Positions 7,002-12,517 of a stretch of DNA of 12,517 bases are shown here, one piece after another (the first letter of the stretch is position 1; every line of letters starts with the position of its first letter). The notes beneath the pieces were generated by a model. It ran no database searches and was not told the origin of the DNA. It saw only the letters and a list, made by a program, of their open reading frames with translations. The stretch comes from Rhizobium sp. (GTDB taxonomy: Bacteria; Pseudomonadota; Alphaproteobacteria; Rhizobiales; Rhizobiaceae): contig DPXQ01000047.1 in NCBI GenBank assembly GCA_003527225.1, forward strand, positions 1 to 12,517. Direction: 5' to 3'. The position numbers were made by a program, and so were the translations under genes.

Positions 7002-9071
7002 ATGACGGTCGAATTCGCTCCCTTCCTGCCTTGGTCCTTCCTGCTGGCGCTCGGCGTACTGGCACTTCTGCTGGCAATCCTCGGCTTCTACAGGGGCGTG
7101 CGCGGCGCAAGCCTTCGCCTGGCAGCCTCGCTTGCCGTTCTCGCGGCGCTTGCCAATCCATTGCTGCTGCGGGAGGACCGCGAGGCGCTCAGCACGGTCG
7201 TCCCGATCATCGTCGACCGCAGCCAGAGCCAGGAAACCGGTGAGCGCGCAACCATGGCCGACGCCGCCCTGGCCGGGATCAAGGAGCGCTTGTCGCGCTT
7301 TGCCCGTATCGAGCCGCGCATCGTCGAGGTCGCCGATCAGGGAACGTCCGACGCTCCCTCGACCCGGCTTTTCGAAGCCCTCGCCGCAGCACTGACAGAC
7401 GTCCCACCGGCGCGCGTCGGCGGGGCTGTCTTCATCACGGATGGCCAGATCCACGATATCCCCGGCCCTGGCCAGGCGCTTGGCTTCGACGCGCCGGTTC
7501 ATGGCTTGATCACAGGCAAGGCCGACGAATTCGACCGCCGCATCGAGGTGATGCGCGCCCCGCGCTTCGGCATCGTCGGCGAGGACCAGGAGCTGACGCT
7601 GCGGGTGTTCGACGACGGCCGCGCGACATCTGCACCGGCGCGGGTCACGGTCTTCATGAACGGGGACGAACTCGCCGCCCTGGATGCCGTACCGGGCGCA
7701 GAAACACCTTTCGCCTTCAAGGTGCCGCGCGGCGGCAACAACATTCTCGAATTCGAGGTCGATGGCGTCGAGGGCGAAGTGACAGAGGCAAACAACCGTG
7801 CAATCCACGTGATCGACGGAATTCGTGAGAACCTGCGCGTTCTCCTTGTCTCCGGAGAGCCTCATGCCGGCGAGCGCGCCTGGCGGAACCTCCTGAAATC
7901 CGATGCCTCGGTGGATCTCGTTCATTTCACCATCCTGCGCCCGCCGGAAAAGCAGGACGGCACGCCGATCAACGAATTGTCGCTGATCGCCTTTCCGACG
8001 CGCGAGCTTTTCGTGGAGAAGATCGAGGATTTCGACCTCATCATCTTCGACCGCTACCAGCATCGCGGCGTTCTGCCGATCCTCTATTACGATTATATCG
8101 CCGAATACGTCAGGAAAGGCGGTGCCCTTCTGATCGCCGCCGGTCCCGAACATGCGGCGGAAGATTCGATCGCGATCACGCCGCTTGCCTCCGTCCTTCC
8201 GGCGGAGCCCACCGGCGAGGTGCACGAGGCGGCCTTCTTCCCTCGTCTCTCCGACAAGGGCAAGCGCCATCCGGTCACCCGGGGACTGGACGGCGCCACG
8301 ACCGAGCCGCCCAATTGGGGACGCTGGTTCCGCAGCATCGGTGTCGATCAGCTTCAAGGCGAAACGGTCATGACGGCGGCGGACGGTCGCCCCCTTCTCG
8401 TTCTCAATCGTGCCGGAGAGGGCCGGGTTGCCATGCTGCTCTCCGATCAGGGCTGGCTCTGGGCACGCGGCTTTGAGGGCGGCGGCCCGCACGTCTCGCT
8501 CTATCGTCGCATCGCCCATTGGCTGATGAAGGAGCCGGAACTCGAGGAAGAGGCTCTGACCGCGCGTGCGCGCGGACGGACGCTGGAGATCAGCCGCCAG
8601 ACGATCGGCGACGATCCGGGCGAGGCGACCATACTTCACCCGTCCGGCAAGACCGAGGCCATTCCGCTATCGGAAGCAGGTCCCGGGCTCTATCGCGCAG
8701 AGAGGAAGATGGACGAGACCGGGCTCTTCACGATCACCAGCGGCGAATTGTCGACCCTCGTGCATGTTGGCGCCGTGGATGCACCCGAATTCAAGGCGAT
8801 GATCTCGACCATGGACACATTGAAGCCGCTTGCAGCCAAAACCAAGGGCCTGCTGGCGCGGCTGGACAATGGCGACGGTGGCGTGCGCCTACCTGACATC
8901 CTGCCGGTGCGCGGCAAGGTGAGAGTCGCCGATGACCGGCGGATGCTCATCCGCATGACTGACGAGACCGTGTTGAAGGGTATAGACACCATGCCGCTGT
9001 TTGCCGGCTTCGCCGGCCTTGCCGTATTGCTGCTGGCCATGTCGGCAATGTGGTGGAGGGAAGGACGGTAG
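7002..9071 (+). CDS. Membrane-anchored vWA/glutamine amidotransferase-like protein
   Basis: A 689-residue uncharacterised membrane protein of the COG5426-like type that usually closes MoxR-DUF58-DUF4159 operons. Two N-terminal helices (about 9-28 and 37-55) flank the basic loop YRGVRGASLR. A vWA domain follows with an intact metal site D72-R-S-Q-S76 and the FITDG strand at 144-148. An amidotransferase-like fold begins near 276 (LRVLLVSGEP) and includes FDLIIFDRYQHRG and KGGALLIAAGPE. A C-terminal helix lies at about 664-684. The bulk is predicted to be periplasmic. The protein has no cysteine, so it cannot use a Cys nucleophile. GGGG at 6991-6994 provides a binding site 7 bases before the ATG, and only one base separates it from the DUF4159 gene. 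The role is probably structural or chaperone-like in the cell envelope. Confidence 0.85.
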   Translation: MTVEFAPFLPWSFLLALGVLALLLAILGFYRGVRGASLRLAASLAVLAALANPLLLREDREALSTVVPIIVDRSQSQETGERATMADAALAGIKERLSRFARIEPRIVEVADQGTSDAPSTRLFEALAAALTDVPPARVGGAVFITDGQIHDIPGPGQALGFDAPVHGLITGKADEFDRRIEVMRAPRFGIVGEDQELTLRVFDDGRATSAPARVTVFMNGDELAALDAVPGAETPFAFKVPRGGNNILEFEVDGVEGEVTEANNRAIHVIDGIRENLRVLLVSGEPHAGERAWRNLLKSDASVDLVHFTILRPPEKQDGTPINELSLIAFPTRELFVEKIEDFDLIIFDRYQHRGVLPILYYDYIAEYVRKGGALLIAAGPEHAAEDSIAITPLASVLPAEPTGEVHEAAFFPRLSDKGKRHPVTRGLDGATTEPPNWGRWFRSIGVDQLQGETVMTAADGRPLLVLNRAGEGRVAMLLSDQGWLWARGFEGGGPHVSLYRRIAHWLMKEPELEEEALTARARGRTLEISRQTIGDDPGEATILHPSGKTEAIPLSEAGPGLYRAERKMDETGLFTITSGELSTLVHVGAVDAPEFKAMISTMDTLKPLAAKTKGLLARLDNGDGGVRLPDILPVRGKVRVADDRRMLIRMTDETVLKGIDTMPLFAGFAGLAVLLLAMSAMWWREGR

Positions 9072-9198
9072 GGGCTGCCTGGGCGTTGGCGGCGTATCGC
9101 GCGGCCAATGTGACGCCTTGCGCCACAAGCGGAAGTTTACATCTCCCCTCGACCAGAGATAGCCATATGTTCAGTCCGTAAACCCCGTGGGAGAGTTT
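9072..9198. other. Intergenic gap after the MoxR operon
   Basis: This 127-base stretch holds no gene. An imperfect inverted repeat (GGCGT-TGGC near 9082-9091 against GCCA...ACGCC near 9101-9115) has a long loop and a bulge and no following T-run, so I do not call it a terminator. TTTACA at 9136-9141 resembles a -35 box, but no good -10 box follows at the right distance. Confidence 0.4.
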
Positions 9199-9483
9199 AT
9201 GCCTTCTTGGATCTTAATTCTCGTAGCCATCAGTCTCACGTGTAGCTGGTGCACCTTTCTATATGCGTGGAAGCTTGCCCGCGAGGATGGAAAAATAGAT
9301 GGCGCAAAGCCCGTCTGGTTCGGGGGAATTCTGAACTACCATCTGGTGGCAAGCGTTTTGAAAGAGCACTCACAACGGGGGGACCGCTGGGCTCGACGGG
9401 CATATCTCCTTTATAACCTTGGATCGGCAATTATCCCTGTTCTTATCGCGGCTCTTTTCATTCACCAGTTCTGGTCACGCTGA
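9199..9483 (+). CDS. Small two-helix membrane protein, unknown function
   Basis: A 94-residue protein I do not recognise. It has two hydrophobic helices, residues 4-23 and 68-90, separated by a basic loop (KLAREDGK ... RGDRWARR). This predicts an inner-membrane hairpin with both ends outside and the loop in the cytoplasm. The ATG at 9199 is preferred because GGGAG (9189-9193) lies 5 bases upstream; a GTG at 9187 would add four residues but would sit on the ribosome-binding site. Base composition differs from its neighbours: I count 145 G+C in the 280 bases 9201-9480 (about 52%) against over 60% around it. Codons rare in such genomes occur, including TTA, CTA and ATA. This suggests recent acquisition or weak selection. 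It is probably real, judged by the Shine-Dalgarno and coherent topology, but homology is untested. Confidence 0.65.
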   Translation: MPSWILILVAISLTCSWCTFLYAWKLAREDGKIDGAKPVWFGGILNYHLVASVLKEHSQRGDRWARRAYLLYNLGSAIIPVLIAALFIHQFWSR

Positions 9484-9529
9484 TCATTGATCGAGAAGAA
9501 ATGTCATCTTCGGGTCCATAAGCAGCCCA

Positions 9530-9558
9530 TCGACACCCATCCCAAATCCGCCTAACCT
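9530..9558 (+). promoter_or_regulatory. Candidate promoter for a leaderless GNAT mRNA
   Basis: TCGACA (9530-9535, 5 of 6 matches to the -35 consensus) is followed by exactly 17 bases and then TAACCT (9553-9558, 3 of 6 to the -10). Transcription would begin about 7 bases later, at or beside the A of the GNAT start codon (9565). No Shine-Dalgarno is visible upstream of that ATG, which fits a leaderless transcript. The weak -10 keeps this tentative. Confidence 0.35.
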
Positions 9559-9564
9559 CCATCC

Positions 9565-9984
9565 ATGCCTCACACACTCCCCCTCTTCGATAACGTCCCC
9601 GACGAAGCCCGCGAAACCATCCTCGCCGGCATCAAGGCGCACAACGATACCATGCTCGGCCCCACCGACCGGCGCGACATCTTCATCCCGCTGAAGGACG
9701 ACGAGGGAAAGACCGTGGGTGGCCTCGTCGGCTATACCGGGCGTGGCTGGCTTTTCGTCTCGATGCTCTTCGTCCCCGAGCACCTGCGCGGGCAAGGTCT
9801 GGCCAGTGCGCTTCTGCAAAGGGCTGAGGATGAAGCGAGGGCGCGTGGCTGCACCGGCGCCTATATCGATACGATCAACCCGCAGGCCCGCCGCGCCTAT
9901 ATGCGTCAGGGCTACGAAGTCTTCGGCGCCTTGGACAAGTTCACCGGCGACTTCTCCCTCACCTGGCTGAAGAAGAAACTATAG
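9565..9984 (+). CDS. GNAT-family N-acetyltransferase
   Basis: A 139-residue acetyl-CoA-dependent N-acetyltransferase, probably complete and cytoplasmic. Motif A is clear: MLFVPEHLRGQGLASALLQR, with the acetyl-CoA pyrophosphate loop R75-G-Q-G78-L-A80. The later strand and helix GAYIDTINPQARRAYMRQGYEVFG (about 98-121) are the typical motif B region, with an aromatic-rich GYEVFG end. The acceptor substrate cannot be told from sequence; small-molecule or peptide targets are both possible. The upstream sequence is C-rich with no ribosome-binding site, and a candidate promoter places the transcript start at the ATG. The gene converges on a second GNAT gene of the other strand, and their stop codons share one palindrome. 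The two enzymes are different GNAT subfamilies, not a recent duplication. Confidence 0.87.
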   Translation: MPHTLPLFDNVPDEARETILAGIKAHNDTMLGPTDRRDIFIPLKDDEGKTVGGLVGYTGRGWLFVSMLFVPEHLRGQGLASALLQRAEDEARARGCTGAYIDTINPQARRAYMRQGYEVFGALDKFTGDFSLTWLKKKL

Positions 9985-10530
9985 AGCGTTTTCGACAGTT
10001 TTCGTGAGCGAGACGCTAGCCTCGCGGTCGATAGGGCGCCACGCAATTATGCCCTTCAGCCGCGCATGCGCATCCTCGCATAGCGGTACGACGAGCACGC
10101 GGGCGGGATCGACCGGGCCCGGAAACTCCAGCGCTTTGTAGGACACCTTTTCGAAGCCGAGCGGCATGTAATAGGGCGGATCGCCCACAAGGATCACGGA
10201 TTCGGATCCGGACCGCCGCGCCGCATCGATGGCGATCCGCACGAGTTCGCGCCCGATGCCCATGTTCTTGTGGGAAGGACGGACCGCGAGCGGCCCCAGC
10301 AGATGCCCCTTCACCGACCCCGCCAAGACCGGCGTCATGCGTACCGACGCGATGGTTTCGCCGTCATCGGCGCAGACGAAGGACAGCGCCCGGTCATGCG
10401 GACCCTGTTCGCGAATGCGCGCCGCCGCACGGGTAAACCGTCCGGGACCGAATGCTTCTTCGTTGATGTGTTCGATGACGGCGTCATGGGACGCATCCTC
10501 GGTGAGATAGACAAGCTCGTGATTTTTCAT
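9979..10530 (-). CDS. GNAT-family N-acetyltransferase, YhbS type
   Basis: A 183-residue acetyltransferase resembling the YhbS group (COG3153). The diagnostic run LLGPLAVRPSHKNMGIGREL covers residues 77-96, with the acetyl-CoA loop K88-N-M-G91-I-G93. It is followed by SESVILVGDPPYYMPLGFEK (109-128), in which the DPPYY...GF pattern is typical of YhbS relatives. The C-terminal tail after AWRP (about 167-183, ending TKTVENAL) looks less conserved and may be a run-on toward the convergent gene. The substrate is unknown. No Shine-Dalgarno precedes the ATG at 10530; the 12 bases before it are mostly pyrimidine. A short inverted repeat lies about 46-65 bases upstream and could influence its expression. 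Confidence 0.87.
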   Translation of the reverse strand: MKNHELVYLTEDASHDAVIEHINEEAFGPGRFTRAAARIREQGPHDRALSFVCADDGETIASVRMTPVLAGSVKGHLLGPLAVRPSHKNMGIGRELVRIAIDAARRSGSESVILVGDPPYYMPLGFEKVSYKALEFPGPVDPARVLVVPLCEDAHARLKGIIAWRPIDREASVSLTKTVENAL

Positions 10531-10575
10531 GGAGAGACCGAAACCAGCAGGACAGACAAGGGAATATGGTTCGCG

Positions 10576-10595
10576 GGACGCTCATTCAGGCGTCC
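10576..10595. repeat. Short inverted repeat upstream of the YhbS-type gene
   Basis: GGACGC (10576-10581) and GCGTCC (10590-10595) are perfect complements around an 8-base spacer. The position, 46-65 bases before the minus-strand start, suits a small operator or a hairpin in the leader. There is no T-run, so it is not an intrinsic terminator. It could be chance in GC-rich DNA. Confidence 0.4.
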
Positions 10596-10641
10596 GGGAA
10601 GCATCAGCGTCGTCGCAGGGTCCGTGTTTCGGTCATAAGGT

Positions 10642-10703
10642 GTTTTTCCAGCTTTGCGTCGATGCGGATAGCAGCATTTTTCTCCGGCGTCCAATGGAAA
10701 AAC
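10642..10703. repeat. 9-base inverted repeat in the gap before the hydroquinone reductase gene
   Basis: GTTTTTCCA (10642-10650) is exactly mirrored by TGGAAAAAC (10695-10703), with a 44-base spacer. It lies inside the 258-base gene-free gap 10531-10788, where I found no convincing open reading frame and no clear -35/-10 pair. It could be a spaced regulator site or the base of a long stem. Function is unknown. Confidence 0.35.
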
Positions 10704-10775
10704 GCAGTGTTCATCCTTTGGCATCTCGTAATTTGCGCCACGCAGCATACTTTCGTGTGACGACAGAGATATTCG

Positions 10776-10782
10776 AAAGGAG
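10776..10782 (+). promoter_or_regulatory. Strong Shine-Dalgarno before the hydroquinone reductase gene
   Basis: AAAGGAG is 6 bases upstream of the ATG at 10789. It is the best ribosome-binding site in the window. It fixes the start against the in-frame ATG two codons later and suggests efficient translation. Confidence 0.7.
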
Positions 10783-10788
10783 AAGCCG

Positions 10789-11823
10789 ATGGGCATGCTC
10801 GTGGACGGCATCTGGCATGATGTCTGGTACGATACGAAATCCACGCAAGGCCATTTCCGCCGCGGCAATTCGGTGTTCCGCAACTGGATTACGGCCGATG
10901 GATCGGCTGGCCCGACCGGCACCGGTGGCTTCAAGGCCGAAGCCGGACGCTATCATCTCTATGTGTCGCTCGCCTGCCCCTGGGCGCATCGCACGCTAAT
11001 TTTTCGCAAGCTGAAACAGTTGCAGGACCTGATCTCGGTTTCTGTCGTCGACCCGCTGATGCAAGAAAACGGCTGGGAATTCCATGACCGCGATGGCGGA
11101 ACGGTGGACCATCTTTTCGGCGCGAAGGCGCTCTGGGAAATCTACGTGCGGGCCAACCCGGCCTATACCGGCCGGGTCACGGTACCTGTGCTCTGGGACA
11201 AGAAGACCGGGACGATTGTCTCCAACGAATCTGCCGAGATCATCCGGATGTTCAACAGCGCCTTCAACGATTTGACCGGATCGACAGAGGATTTCCACCC
11301 CCAGGATCTTCACGACGAAATCGACGCGATCAACAGCCGGATCTACGACACGCTCAACAACGGCGTCTACAAGGCCGGGTTCGCCACGACACAGGAGGCC
11401 TATGAAGGCGCTGTCGGTCCCCTGTTCGAGACGCTCGACTGGCTGGACGAACGGCTTGAAACGCAGCGATACCTGTTCGGTGAACGCCTGACCGAGGCCG
11501 ATTGGCGGCTCTTCACGACACTTGTCCGTTTCGACGCGGTCTATGTCGGCCATTTCAAGTGCAACATCCGCAGGCTTGCGGACTACAAGAACCTGTCGGC
11601 CTATCTGCGCGACCTCTATCAAACGCCCGGCGTCGCCGAGACGGTCAATATGGACCACATCAAGGGGCACTACTACCGCAGCCACAAGACGATCAACCCG
11701 ACAGGTATCGTTCCGGCCGGACCGGTGCTCGATTTCGATCGGCCTCACGGCCGAGACAAGCTGACGGAAGCCCTCGAGCTCACCAGATATCGTCGGGCGG
11801 AACCTCACCGCGCAACTCTCTGA
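10789..11823 (+). CDS. yqjG: Glutathionyl-hydroquinone reductase (Xi-class glutathione transferase)
   Basis: A 344-residue cytoplasmic enzyme of the YqjG/ECM4/PcpF family, which uses glutathione to reduce glutathionyl-hydroquinones and release the free quinol. The active-site block YVSLACPWAHRT carries the catalytic cysteine C63. The long N-terminal extension with WHDVWYDTKSTQGHFRRGNS is typical of Xi-class enzymes. NPAYTGRVTVPVLWDKKTGT and SNESAEIIRMFNSAF match the glutathione-binding half. The C-terminal helical half includes LTEADWRLFTTLVRFD and the GHYYRSHKTINPTGIVP end block. Length agrees with the family. The last 44 bases overlap the convergent Nudix gene, so the final residues (about RYRRAEPHRATL) are shared on opposite strands. 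The physiological substrate in this organism is unknown. Confidence 0.93.
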   Translation: MGMLVDGIWHDVWYDTKSTQGHFRRGNSVFRNWITADGSAGPTGTGGFKAEAGRYHLYVSLACPWAHRTLIFRKLKQLQDLISVSVVDPLMQENGWEFHDRDGGTVDHLFGAKALWEIYVRANPAYTGRVTVPVLWDKKTGTIVSNESAEIIRMFNSAFNDLTGSTEDFHPQDLHDEIDAINSRIYDTLNNGVYKAGFATTQEAYEGAVGPLFETLDWLDERLETQRYLFGERLTEADWRLFTTLVRFDAVYVGHFKCNIRRLADYKNLSAYLRDLYQTPGVAETVNMDHIKGHYYRSHKTINPTGIVPAGPVLDFDRPHGRDKLTEALELTRYRRAEPHRATL

Positions 11824-12271
11824 GACGCCGGCGGGTCGCCGTCGTCGCACCGATGGGCAGTTCGTATGGATCGAAGAATCCACATTCGACGATCTCACGG
11901 TCGGGTGGTCTCGGCGCAGTCTGGACAACATTGACCCGATAAAGGAGCACATGGTCCCGCCGGCTGATGCGTCTATTGAAATAGACATGGAAAAGCTCGG
12001 CCGGGCCCGTCATCTCGAGATTACCCTCCTCGCGCAATTCCTTTGCAAGCGCCTCGGACGCCGTCTCGTGGCGCTCCACGCCTCCGCCCGGCATATACCA
12101 TCCTGGAACATAGGAATGGCGGACCAGGAACACGCGGCCCGCTTCATCAAAACAGGCCGCCCGAACTCCGAGGGTCATGCCACGCGAAAGCGCAAAATAG
12201 CCATGCAGCACCCGCGTCAGGGCGCGCTCCGCCTTGCCGCGCTTTTCATCCGGTGGTTCGTCCTTTCCCAT
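11780..12271 (-). CDS. Nudix hydrolase with a non-canonical Nudix box
   Basis: A 163-residue Nudix-domain protein. The fold core runs from MTLGVRAACFDEAGRVFLVR (32-51) into WYMPGGGVERHE. The Nudix box is recognisable from G63 to L85, with E69 in place and the metal-binding E78, E81 and E82 kept. However, the invariant Arg is Lys (K77) and the Gly near the end is Asn (N84). The substrate is unknown; a nucleoside-diphosphate derivative is the general expectation. GGAG at 12283-12280 lies 8 bases before the ATG and supports the start. The 3' end overlaps the convergent hydroquinone reductase gene by 44 bases, and the 5' end is only 29-41 bases from the divergent metallophosphoesterase gene. The N-terminal 20 residues are charged and probably disordered. 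Confidence 0.87.
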   Translation of the reverse strand: MGKDEPPDEKRGKAERALTRVLHGYFALSRGMTLGVRAACFDEAGRVFLVRHSYVPGWYMPGGGVERHETASEALAKELREEGNLEMTGPAELFHVYFNRRISRRDHVLLYRVNVVQTAPRPPDREIVECGFFDPYELPIGATTATRRRLRELRGEVPPDDIW

Positions 12272-12312
12272 TGGGCTTGCTCCGGTCCGGCCGCGCCATT
12301 ATGAGTGGCGCC

Positions 12313-12517
12313 ATGTTCAAACTCGCGCACATATCTGATGTTCACCTCGGGCCGCTCCCCAATCTGACCATCCGTGAACTCGCATCCAAGCGCATCACCG
12401 GATATGTGAACTGGCACCGCAACAGGCGCAAGCACCTTTTTGCCAATGCGCTGGATCTCATCATCGACGATCTGCGCCGCCACGAACCTGATCATCTGGC
12501 GATCACCGGCGACCTCG
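12313..12517 (+). CDS. Metallophosphoesterase, N-terminal part (runs off the right edge)
   Basis: The first 68 codons of a calcineurin-like metallophosphoesterase. The metal-binding DxH motif is visible as HISDVHLG (D9, H11), and the next family motif begins with the GDL at the edge (G66, D67). Between them, KRITGYVNWHRNRRKH is a block I recall from uncharacterised rhizobial members. The hydrolysed phosphoester is unknown. An in-frame ATG at 12301 would add four residues (MSGA); neither start has a strong Shine-Dalgarno. I prefer 12313 because relatives usually begin MFKLAHISD. It is divergent from the Nudix gene across a very short gap, so its promoter must overlap the Nudix 5' coding region. 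Confidence 0.87.
   Translation, partial: MFKLAHISDVHLGPLPNLTIRELASKRITGYVNWHRNRRKHLFANALDLIIDDLRRHEPDHLAITGDL

Noticed and set aside
6921..8639. Long minus-strand open frame of 572 codons opposite the DUF4159 and vWA/amidotransferase-like genes
   Set aside because: It is antisense to two proteins with clear domains. Its translation is Arg/Asp/Gly-rich with no recognisable domain, as expected for a shadow frame in GC-rich DNA.
9082..9115. Inverted repeat after the MoxR operon as a terminator
   Set aside because: The stem is broken by a bulge, the loop is long, and no T-run follows.
9482..9492. Palindrome GATCATTGATC at the stop of the small membrane protein gene
   Set aside because: Five-base arms around one base, and no T-run; too short to call an operator or terminator.
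9985..10017. AGCGT...ACGCT with two TTTTCG copies near the convergent acetyltransferase stops
   Set aside because: Only a five-base stem with a 23-base loop, inside coding sequence; probably chance.
9565..10530. Paired acetyltransferases as a toxin-antitoxin or defence module
   Set aside because: The genes converge rather than form an operon, there is no antitoxin-like DNA-binding partner, and the two belong to different ordinary GNAT groups.
10566..10760. Plus-strand frame of 64 codons in the gap before the hydroquinone reductase
   Set aside because: No ribosome-binding site, and a basic translation with a single weakly hydrophobic patch; not credible as a gene.
10996..11988. Minus-strand open frame of 330 codons opposite the hydroquinone reductase
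   Set aside because: The plus strand encodes an unmistakable Xi-class glutathione transferase; the antisense translation has no domain.

Overview
The window is a high-GC stretch of ordinary chromosome (most coding lines hand-count at 62-70% G+C) and looks alphaproteobacterial, most likely Rhizobiales/Rhizobiaceae. The evidence is the protein families, the gene order around a MoxR-DUF58-DUF4159 operon known from Rhizobium leguminosarum, and the frequent 4-base ATGA gene overlaps. I see no rRNA, tRNA, CRISPR array, transposase, integrase or phage gene.

Layout. (1) Positions 1-2091, minus strand: a tightly coupled operon of DUF1285 protein, NudL-type CoA pyrophosphatase and CCA-adding tRNA nucleotidyltransferase. 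The last gene runs off the left edge. Both junctions are ATGA overlaps. (2) Positions 2092-2246: a divergent intergenic region that should hold promoters for both operons. (3) Positions 2247-9071, plus strand: a compact four-gene operon of MoxR AAA+ ATPase, DUF58 protein, a large membrane protein (BatA-type N-terminus, degenerate vWA, C-terminal DUF4159), and a second large membrane protein (vWA with an intact metal site plus a glutamine-amidotransferase-like fold). (4) Positions 9072-10530: a small low-GC two-helix membrane protein, a GNAT acetyltransferase with a possible leaderless start, and a convergent YhbS-type GNAT that shares its stop-codon palindrome. (5) Positions 10531-12517: an intergenic gap with two inverted repeats, a glutathionyl-hydroquinone reductase, a convergent overlapping Nudix hydrolase, and the start of a metallophosphoesterase running off the right edge.

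How the genes work together. The four-gene operon is the most interesting unit. MoxR (motor) and DUF58 (vWA partner) look cytoplasmic. Hydrophobic segments and the positive-inside pattern place the large domains of the two membrane proteins in the periplasm. Those two proteins share one architecture, appear to be ancient paralogues, and contain no cysteine in 1,624 residues, so their amidotransferase-like folds cannot be glutaminases of the usual Cys type. The homologous operon in R. leguminosarum is known to be needed for normal cell shape and envelope integrity, but its mechanism is not. The system is therefore not wholly undescribed, but its biochemistry is open.
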